Shown: positions 6,290-11,195 of the stretch, in pieces
How the letters are laid out: every line of letters starts with the position of its first letter
How positions within the stretch are numbered: position 1 is the first letter of the stretch
Assembly (NCBI GenBank): GCA_028290245.1
Contig: JAQGKG010000143.1
Location: 1-11,195 of the forward strand
Reading direction: 5' to 3'
Source: Devosia sp.
GTDB lineage: Bacteria > Pseudomonadota > Alphaproteobacteria > Rhizobiales > Devosiaceae
Length of the DNA stretch: 11,195 nt
The notes under the pieces: model-generated
What the model saw: only the letters and a program-made list of their open reading frames with translations
The model's database searches: none
What the model was told of the DNA's origin: nothing
Made by a program: the position numbers and the translations under genes

Positions 6290-7207
6290 TCACGAGCGCG
6301 AGAATGCTGCGAAGGGATTTCGGTGGAACAGTTCGACGATGATGTCATCGGAGACGCCGCGCTTGGTGAGTAGCGGGATCAATTCCGTGCTGACCACGGT
6401 ATAAGGCTTGGGCACGCCGCCATTGGGCTGGGCGGGATCGTACCAGCCGCGGTCGTGGCTGATGAGAAGCTGGCTGCCGAGGCCTGCATCGAGCGTACGC
6501 AGGATCAGGTCGGCACTTTCGTCCACGGGGACGGCGCCTATATTGTCGTATTCGATCCAGGTGCCGCGGGCAGCAATCGCCTTGTGCAGGGCGAAGTCAG
6601 GCTCGGCATGAGTGTGGATCGAGATAAATCGCTCGGGAGAGCCGCCCTCGGCTTCGATGATATCGAGCTGGTCCATGACGACGGAGCCGCGGATCGTATG
6701 GCTGCCGATCACTGCGCCGGTGGCGATGGACGCACGCGTTGCAGCGCGCAGGATGCGAGCTTCGAGCGGCGTGATCCCGTCGTCGCCTGCGCTTAGCTTG
6801 ATCCAGCCGGCCTGAAAGCCCGTTTGTTCGATGCCGTCCTGGAGTTCGGCTAGCATCCAGTCATGCAGGGCATTCTCGTCGGCGTCGCGTACCCATGACG
6901 GGATCCACGGCTCGCGGTAATTGCCCGTCGGGACGACGATGGGGAAATTCGTGGCGAGGCTGACGGCCAGATCGAGATCTGCCCGCCGCCCCACGCCACC
7001 GGTCGAACACTCGACAAGCGCCGTAACCCCCAGCGCCTTGATGGCTTCAATCTGGGGCACCATCAAAGCTAGCACGCTGGCGGTCTCGGCCTGAGCATAG
7101 CCATCTTTATCAGGCGTACGCAGATCGACGAAGACGTGTTCGTGCGGCAGGATCATGCCCAGTTGGTCGGCGGTCAGTTTTCCCAGGGTTGTGTAGAGAT
7201 AGCGCAT
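6290..7207 (-). CDS. Phosphotriesterase-family (amidohydrolase) metal-dependent hydrolase, probable lactonase
   Basis: A 305-residue TIM-barrel hydrolase of the PTE family. All binuclear-metal ligands can be read: H22 and H24 in LPHEH, the bridging lysine K137 in GWIKLSAGD (carboxylated in the family), H170 in GSHT, H198 in IHTHAE and D252 in SHDRGWYDP. Length is usual for the family. Most relatives are lactonases or of unknown function, and true organophosphate hydrolysis is rare. Beside a sugar transporter and a GntR/FCD regulator, hydrolysis of a sugar lactone or sugar ester is the best guess. No signal peptide is seen, so it should be cytoplasmic. The start follows the gntR stop by 6 nt, with AGGAAG inside the end of gntR, so the two are co-transcribed and probably translationally coupled. 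Substrate not determined. Confidence 0.9.
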   Translation of the reverse strand: MRYLYTTLGKLTADQLGMILPHEHVFVDLRTPDKDGYAQAETASVLALMVPQIEAIKALGVTALVECSTGGVGRRADLDLAVSLATNFPIVVPTGNYREPWIPSWVRDADENALHDWMLAELQDGIEQTGFQAGWIKLSAGDDGITPLEARILRAATRASIATGAVIGSHTIRGSVVMDQLDIIEAEGGSPERFISIHTHAEPDFALHKAIAARGTWIEYDNIGAVPVDESADLILRTLDAGLGSQLLISHDRGWYDPAQPNGGVPKPYTVVSTELIPLLTKRGVSDDIIVELFHRNPFAAFSRS

Positions 7208-7213
7208 GATGGG

Positions 7214-7990
7214 TCAGGCTTCCTGCGGTTGATTGTTGCGGACCGGGGGGCTGACGATGATCGCGTCGCGCCGGTTGAGTTCCAGCATTCGCGCCATTTC
7301 CTGGCGGGCCAGCATTCCGTCACCCGCCTTGATCGCCTGGGCGACACGAATGTGGCCATCCTTGGATACCCGCTCCGTCACCCGCTCGAGCACGCCGAAC
7401 TCATACGATACCCGCAGCATGGTGATGATCAGCGGACGCATCTGGCGCATCATCCCGTTGCCGGTTGCGTCCAGTATGGTGGCGTGGAAGCGGCAGTCGG
7501 CTACGAACATCGCTTGTACATCATGCTGTTCCGGATGCAGCGCCAATGCTGCTTCGTTGATGGCTTCAACCTGCGCCGCGGTCGCGCGCTGTGCGGCAAG
7601 TTCGGCAGCCGCCGGTTCAAGGATGATGCGCAATTCCGTGGTTTCGGCAAACATGGTCGCCAGCCGTGGATGTCCGTGCTCATGCCAGGTGACGACGTCG
7701 GCATCGAGCAGGTTCCACTCTTCGACCGGGCGAACGCGCGTGCCGTAGCGACGGGCCGTCCGAACCAGTCCCTTGCCTGATAATACCTTGATCGCGTCGC
7801 GGATCGTCGCACGGCTGACACCAAGCGAATCGGCCAGTTCAGGTTCGGTCGGCATGATCTGGCCAGGCAGATAGGCATCGTTGGCTATCCTGCGCCCGAG
7901 GATATCCACGGCCTGCTTGGCCGCGCCCTTGGGGAGCGCATCCCCCGGCATGACAGGCATTAGCAGCGTGCGTGTTGCAGCCTTTAACAT
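7214..7990 (-). CDS. GntR-family regulator, FadR/FCD subgroup (DgoR-like)
   Basis: A 258-residue repressor-type regulator. The winged helix covers about residues 20-88, with PTEPELADSLGVSRATIRDAIKVL as the helix-turn-helix and GLVRTARRYGTRV as the wing. A WNLLDADVVTWH linker follows at 92-103 and then the all-helical FCD effector domain (about 105-245). D165, H169 and H213 fit the metal and ligand pocket of this domain; I did not place the remaining His with certainty. The WNLLD linker is common in regulators of sugar-acid catabolism such as DgoR. It is the first gene of an operon with the PTE-family hydrolase and divergent from thuA. A TTACAT-ATG-ATGTAA palindrome 23 nt upstream suggests self-repression. 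The start is uncertain: only a weak GAGTG lies 7 nt before codon 1, and ATGs at codons 11 and 14 are possible. Confidence 0.93.
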   Translation of the reverse strand: MLKAATRTLLMPVMPGDALPKGAAKQAVDILGRRIANDAYLPGQIMPTEPELADSLGVSRATIRDAIKVLSGKGLVRTARRYGTRVRPVEEWNLLDADVVTWHEHGHPRLATMFAETTELRIILEPAAAELAAQRATAAQVEAINEAALALHPEQHDVQAMFVADCRFHATILDATGNGMMRQMRPLIITMLRVSYEFGVLERVTERVSKDGHIRVAQAIKAGDGMLARQEMARMLELNRRDAIIVSPPVRNNQPQEA

Positions 7991-8012
7991 TTGCGAGCAC
8001 TCATTTTAGTTC

Positions 8013-8027
8013 TTACATATGATGTAA
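8013..8027. promoter_or_regulatory. GntR operator candidate, site 1
   Basis: TTACAT-ATG-ATGTAA is a perfect inverted repeat with 6-bp arms. It lies 23 nt upstream of the gntR start and about 200 nt upstream of thuA. On the minus strand it is next to TAAAAT (8008-8003), a possible gntR -10. A closely related copy lies before the transporter gene at 8887-8901. Confidence 0.7.
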
Positions 8028-8098
8028 AGACGTGCAATGTCTCGTCCTACATCAATCATGCCGTTCGAGCGTGACCGTGTTGGGAGGACATTGCCTTG

Positions 8099-8245
8099 AT
8101 GATCGCCGCTGCGGAAGAGCCAAACTGGCTGGGCGACCCAGCTTTTTGCCAAACCTGCCAGACGGCTAACGTCCGCCATGAAGATCGTGCCCATCAAAAC
8201 CATAAAACCAATTATCATGAGGACTACGCATGCGCGAAGCACTGA
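8099..8245 (+). CDS. Possible 48-residue leader ORF upstream of and overlapping thuA
   Basis: An ATG at 8099, or an in-frame TTG at 8096, follows GGGAGGA (8082-8088) and opens a 48-codon frame. The frame runs through the leader hairpins and stops at 8243-8245, 16 nt inside thuA. The peptide has a CxxC (CQTC) and many His and Asn residues, with no recognised family. It could be a leader peptide that couples translation to the hairpins, or chance. The good Shine-Dalgarno is the only direct support. Confidence 0.25.
   Translation: MIAAAEEPNWLGDPAFCQTCQTANVRHEDRAHQNHKTNYHEDYACAKH
8118..8147 (+). terminator. Terminator-like hairpin with competing upstream hairpin in the thuA leader
   Basis: GCTGGG-CGA-CCCAGC (8128-8142) is followed directly by TTTTT (8143-8147), the shape of an intrinsic terminator. 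An alternative hairpin AGCCA-AAC-TGGCT (8118-8130) shares bases 8128-8130, so the two cannot form together. Copies of GCCAAAC flank the structure (8119 and 8148). This is attenuator-like, but each stem is short. Confidence 0.45.
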
Positions 8246-8871
8246 TCGTCTGGGGCGGCTGGAGCGGCCATGAGCCCCAGCAGGGCGCTGAAATCATCCG
8301 CGATTTCCTTGAGCAGGATGGTTTCGCCGTTCGTCTCGAAACTACCACCGAGGCCTTCGCCGACCCGGCTATCAAGGACCTCAGCCTGATCGTTCCCATC
8401 TTTACCATGAGCAAGATCGAAAAGGATCAGGCCAGCAATCTGGTCGCGGCGGTTGAGGGCGGCGTAGGCCTCGCCGGCTATCACGGCGGCATGGGCGACG
8501 CGTTTCGCGATGCGGTGGACTACCAGTTCATGGTTGGCGGCCAGTGGGTCGCCCATCCGGGCAATATCATCGACTACCGCGTCGACGTCACCCGGTCGGA
8601 CGATGCGGTGATGGCCGGCATTGAGAGCTTCGCTTACCGGTCCGAGCAATATTACATGCATGTCGACCCGAGCAACGAAGTGCTGGCGACCACTACATTT
8701 ACTGGCGAACATGCCAGCTGGATCGATGGCGTGGTCATGCCCGTGGTGTGGAAGCGACGGCACGGCCAAGGACGGGTGTTCTTTTCGTCGCTCGGCCATG
8801 TGGCGAGCGAGTTCGCCGTGCCGCAGATGAAGACCATCCTGCGTCGTGGCATGAATTGGGCGGCACGCTGA
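8230..8871 (+). CDS. ThuA-like domain protein (trehalose-utilization type)
   Basis: A 213-residue single-domain protein of the ThuA-like family, which has a class-I glutamine-amidotransferase-like fold. Signs are the N-terminal ALIVWGGWSGHEPQQGAEII and the GLAGYHGGMGDAFRD segment. VGGQWVAHPGN, the EQYYMHVDPSNEVLA strand and the C-terminal KRRHGQGRVFFSSLGHV follow in family order. The family is named for ThuA of Sinorhizobium trehalose catabolism and is often found with sugar transporters and GFO/IDH/MocA dehydrogenases that form 3-keto sugars. No such dehydrogenase is visible here, though it may lie to the right. No signal peptide is seen. GAGGA lies 6 nt before the ATG. It is first in the rightward unit, 97 nt before the binding-protein gene, and is likely GntR-controlled. 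Exact reaction unknown; this is not necessarily the trehalose enzyme. Confidence 0.9.
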   Translation: MREALIVWGGWSGHEPQQGAEIIRDFLEQDGFAVRLETTTEAFADPAIKDLSLIVPIFTMSKIEKDQASNLVAAVEGGVGLAGYHGGMGDAFRDAVDYQFMVGGQWVAHPGNIIDYRVDVTRSDDAVMAGIESFAYRSEQYYMHVDPSNEVLATTTFTGEHASWIDGVVMPVVWKRRHGQGRVFFSSLGHVASEFAVPQMKTILRRGMNWAAR

Positions 8872-8901
8872 CGCGAACACCAAGCTTTACGTATGATTTA
8901 G
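8868..8901 (+). promoter_or_regulatory. Promoter and GntR operator site 2 before the transporter genes
   Basis: TTACGTATGATTTAG (8887-8901) matches the palindrome at 8013-8027 in 12 of 15 positions. Its centre contains TATGAT (8892-8897), a good -10. CTGACG (8868-8873), 18 bp upstream and overlapping the thuA stop, is a fair -35. Binding would cover the -10. A separate TTGACA (8904-8909) lacks a matching -10. This gives the transporter its own regulated promoter besides any read-through from thuA. Confidence 0.6.
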
Positions 8902-8968
8902 ACTTGACACTGCAAGCGTCGGGCCGCAGGTTTCGATGACGGGGCAAAGACCCTGGAGGAGACTAATC

Positions 8969-10261
8969 ATGTTTGTTGAATTTGGCCGCCTGGCGCGGCG
9001 TAGGGGGCTATTTGCCCTCAGCACCCTGGCGTTGCTGGCTGCAAGTGTGCCGGCCAACGCGCAAACCACCATTAAGTGGCTGCATCTGGAAGCCAATCCT
9101 GACCGGCTTGCGACCTGGGAAGAGATCGCCGCCTCCTACGAAGCAGCCCATCCCGACGTGGATATCGAATTCCAGTTCCTGGAAAACGAAGCCTTCAAGG
9201 CCAAGCTGCCAACGCTGTTGCAGTCCAACGAAGCCCCCTCGATGTTTTACTCCTGGGGCGGCGGCGTGCTGAAGGCACAGTCTGAAACCGGCGCCATCCG
9301 CGACCTTACCCCCGCACTCGATGCCGATGGCGGCGCCTGGCGCAATGCCGTCAGCCCTGCGGCGATTGAAGGTCTCAGCGTGGACGGCAAGGTTTGGGCA
9401 GCACCGGTTCAGTCCGGCCTTGTATCGTTCTTCTACAACAAAGCACTGTTCGAGCAGGCCGGTGTCGACGCCACCACCATCGCGACTTGGGATGATTTCC
9501 TGGGAGCCGTGAAAAAGATCAAGGACGCCGGGATCGCTCCCATTGCCGGCGGTGGCGGCGAAAAATGGCCTATCCACTTCTACTGGAGCTACCTGGCCAT
9601 GCGCGAGCTGGGCAAGGAAGGCTTCGATGCCGCCAAGGCAGGTGAAGGCTTTCAGGGTGAAGGCTTCATGCGCGCTAGCCAGCATCTAGCTGATCTCGGA
9701 GCCCTCGAACCGTTCCAGGAAGGCTATCTCGGCGCTACCTGGCCGGACACCCAGGCAGTGTTTGCCGATGGCCGCGCTGCCATCCTGCTGGGGTTCGAAA
9801 ACACTGCGACCGCGTCCAACCAGGCCAATGCGGCCACCGATGGCAAGGGCCTGCCGCAGGACCAGATCGGTCGTTTTGCCTTTCCATTGGTCGAAGGCGG
9901 TGCTGGTGTCATCACCGACGATCTTGGCGGCCTTAATGGCTGGGTCGTGACCACCAACGCCCCGCCAGAGACGGAAGATTTCATCCACTTCCTGACCGTT
10001 GAAAACGCACCCCTGCTGGCCGAACGTAACAAAACCCTGCCGATCGCGCTGGGCTCGGACGCCAGCGTCAAGGACCCAAGCCTCGCCGATAGCGCTGCCC
10101 AGATGGCTAAGGCCACCTGGCACCAGAACTATCTCGACCAGGACCTGGGACCAAACGTTGGACGTGTGGTCAACGACATGTCGGTTGAGCTGGTGTCTGG
10201 CGGCGTAACGCCTGAAGATGCCCTGCAGCAGATTCAGGACGCCTTCTCGATGGAAATGTAG
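8969..10261 (+). CDS. ABC sugar transporter substrate-binding protein (CUT1, family 1)
   Basis: A 430-residue periplasmic binding protein of the family 1 carbohydrate group. The signal peptide has a basic FGRLARRRG start, a hydrophobic LFALSTLALLAASV core and cleavage expected after A31 (PANA|Q). Mature features are IKWLHLEANPDRLATWEEI, AYHPDVDIEFQF-type phasing around residues 55-70, a SGLVSFFYNKALFEQAGVD hinge strand and WDDFLGAVKKIKDAGIAPI, all typical of the MalE-like fold. The frame is open from an ATG at 8936. I choose 8969 because GGAGGA lies 8 nt before it and it gives a clean signal peptide. It should deliver a mono- or oligosaccharide to the permease just downstream. The ligand is unknown. 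Likely controlled by the GntR regulator through site 2. Confidence 0.94.
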   Translation: MFVEFGRLARRRGLFALSTLALLAASVPANAQTTIKWLHLEANPDRLATWEEIAASYEAAHPDVDIEFQFLENEAFKAKLPTLLQSNEAPSMFYSWGGGVLKAQSETGAIRDLTPALDADGGAWRNAVSPAAIEGLSVDGKVWAAPVQSGLVSFFYNKALFEQAGVDATTIATWDDFLGAVKKIKDAGIAPIAGGGGEKWPIHFYWSYLAMRELGKEGFDAAKAGEGFQGEGFMRASQHLADLGALEPFQEGYLGATWPDTQAVFADGRAAILLGFENTATASNQANAATDGKGLPQDQIGRFAFPLVEGGAGVITDDLGGLNGWVVTTNAPPETEDFIHFLTVENAPLLAERNKTLPIALGSDASVKDPSLADSAAQMAKATWHQNYLDQDLGPNVGRVVNDMSVELVSGGVTPEDALQQIQDAFSMEM

Positions 10262-10266
10262 GCGCA

Positions 10267-10301
10267 GCGGGCGGTTTGGCAACGAACCGCCCGCCCTTCT
10301 T
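10267..10301 (+). terminator. Intercistronic hairpin between binding protein and permease
   Basis: GCGGGCGGTT pairs perfectly with AACCGCCCGC (10267-10294). The stem can extend inward by one wobble and one G-C pair to a GCAA tetraloop. CCTTCTTCCC follows rather than a true T run. Starting 5 nt after the stop codon, it is likelier an mRNA-end stabiliser or partial terminator that raises binding-protein output than a full stop. Confidence 0.6.
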
Positions 10302-10323
10302 CCCGGCCCGCAGGAACTGATCC

Positions 10324-11195
10324 ATGAGCCAGATTGCACCGGCGCCAGCCTTGAGCCTACCCAAGATACCTGTGCGTACCCGTGCGCGTCGCTCCGGCGT
10401 CCGTGGCAAATGGCCCGTCGTCATTCTGTTCGTGCCGCCGGCGCTTGTATTGTTCACCCTCTTCGTCATCCTGCCGATGGGCGAGGCGGCCTGGTATTCG
10501 TTCTTTAACTGGAATGGCTATGGATTACCGGACCAGTGGATCGGCTGGAAAAACTACGAACTCATTTTTCGTCAGAGCGCCTTCCGCAACGCCCTGATCA
10601 ACAACGGGTTGATCATCGTCGTTTCGATCGTGATCCAGATCCCCTTGGCGCTGTGGCTTGCCACCATGGTAACCCGTCACATCAAGGGCGCGCTGGTATT
10701 CCGGCTGATCTTCTTCCTGCCCTATGTGCTGGCCGACGTTGCCGCCGGCATGATCTGGCGCTTCGTCTATGATGGCGAGTTCGGTCTCGTCGCCAATATT
10801 GCCGAGTTCTTCGGTCAGGCGCCGCCGTTCTGGCTGGCCGACAAGGATGTGGCTTTTTACGCCGTGCTGGCAGTCATCGTCTGGAAGTATTTCGGCTTCC
10901 ACATGATGCTGTTCATTGCCGGCTTGCAGGCCATCGACAAAAGCGTGCTGGAGGCTGCCGATATCGACGGCGCCACGGGCTGGCAGAAGTTCATGAAGGT
11001 CACCTTGCCCCTGCTCGGGTCGACGGTGCGGCTGTCCGTATTCTTTGCCGTGGTGGGTTCGCTGCAACTGTTCGACATGATCATGCCGCTCACCGGCGGT
11101 GGGCCGTCCAACTCGACCCAGACCCTCGTTACCTTCCTTTACAGCTTTGGCGTCATGCGCATGCAGGTGGGCTTTGGCTCCGCCGTCGGTGTCGT
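10324..11195 (+). CDS. ABC sugar transporter permease, MalF/UgpA-like (3' end outside window)
   Basis: First inner-membrane permease of the CUT1 transporter, open for 290 codons to the right edge. A basic cytoplasmic tail (residues 14-29, KIPVRTRARRSGVRGK) precedes TM1 (about 31-51). Further membrane segments lie near 95-115, 125-145, 178-200 and 236-256. The EAA loop that contacts the ATPase is clear: EAADIDGATGWQKFMKVTLP from E210. The following LTGGGPSNSTQTLVTFLYSFG is a hallmark of MalF/UgpA-type permeases. AGGAA lies 7 nt before the ATG. It is 62 nt downstream of the binding-protein gene in the same operon. A second permease (MalG type), an ATPase and further catabolic enzymes are expected beyond the edge. 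Confidence 0.95.
   Translation, partial: MSQIAPAPALSLPKIPVRTRARRSGVRGKWPVVILFVPPALVLFTLFVILPMGEAAWYSFFNWNGYGLPDQWIGWKNYELIFRQSAFRNALINNGLIIVVSIVIQIPLALWLATMVTRHIKGALVFRLIFFLPYVLADVAAGMIWRFVYDGEFGLVANIAEFFGQAPPFWLADKDVAFYAVLAVIVWKYFGFHMMLFIAGLQAIDKSVLEAADIDGATGWQKFMKVTLPLLGSTVRLSVFFAVVGSLQLFDMIMPLTGGGPSNSTQTLVTFLYSFGVMRMQVGFGSAVGV

Noticed and set aside
7136..7780. 214-codon plus-strand frame antisense to gntR
   Set aside because: Shadow of a gene with a clear GntR/FCD domain order.
8651..8662. TTACATGCATGT inside thuA as a third GntR site
   Set aside because: The spacing differs (2 instead of 3 central bases), the right arm is incomplete, and it lies within conserved coding sequence (YYMHV).

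Overview
The window is about 60% G+C chromosomal DNA of an alphaproteobacterium. The best fit is a Hyphomicrobiales (Rhizobiales) soil or plant-associated genus such as Devosia. This rests on the long N-terminally extended PstC, the PcaU/PcaR-type IclR regulator, the tRNA-Ile(CAU) form and a ThuA/CUT1 sugar locus. The genus is inferred from family resemblance only. There is no phage, transposase, CRISPR array or rRNA in the window. Coding density is high and base composition is fairly even.

Layout, left to right. (1) 1-2421, minus strand: the start of a high-affinity phosphate uptake operon, pstS then pstC (pstC runs off the left edge). A strong hairpin separates the two genes, and an 11-bp-phased PhoB-type site lies upstream of pstS. 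(2) 2634-3389, minus strand: an IclR regulator without its target genes. (3) 3604-3679: tRNA-Ile(CAU) with a likely terminator. (4) 4001-4486: a stand-alone PhnB-like VOC protein. (5) 4565-6096: a divergent TetR regulator and atypical short-chain dehydrogenase. They share a 77-bp promoter region with two copies of a palindromic operator, and tetR looks leaderless. (6) 6290-11195: a carbohydrate-type catabolic locus. A GntR/FCD regulator and a phosphotriesterase-family metal hydrolase are transcribed leftward. A ThuA-like protein, a CUT1 sugar-binding protein and a MalF-type permease (cut by the right edge) are transcribed rightward.

In the last locus a 15-bp palindrome in front of the GntR gene recurs with 12 of 15 bases matching in front of the transporter gene. 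The simplest model is that GntR represses its own operon and the transporter, and is relieved by a sugar acid, lactone or related metabolite. The transporter would import the substrate and ThuA and the PTE-family hydrolase would process it. The substrate cannot be read from the sequence.

The locus most likely to hold undescribed biology is this GntR/PTE/ThuA/ABC cluster. The 240-bp ThuA leader also contains a terminator-like hairpin, a competing hairpin and a small overlapping reading frame. The rest of the window is ordinary housekeeping and accessory metabolism with readable regulation.
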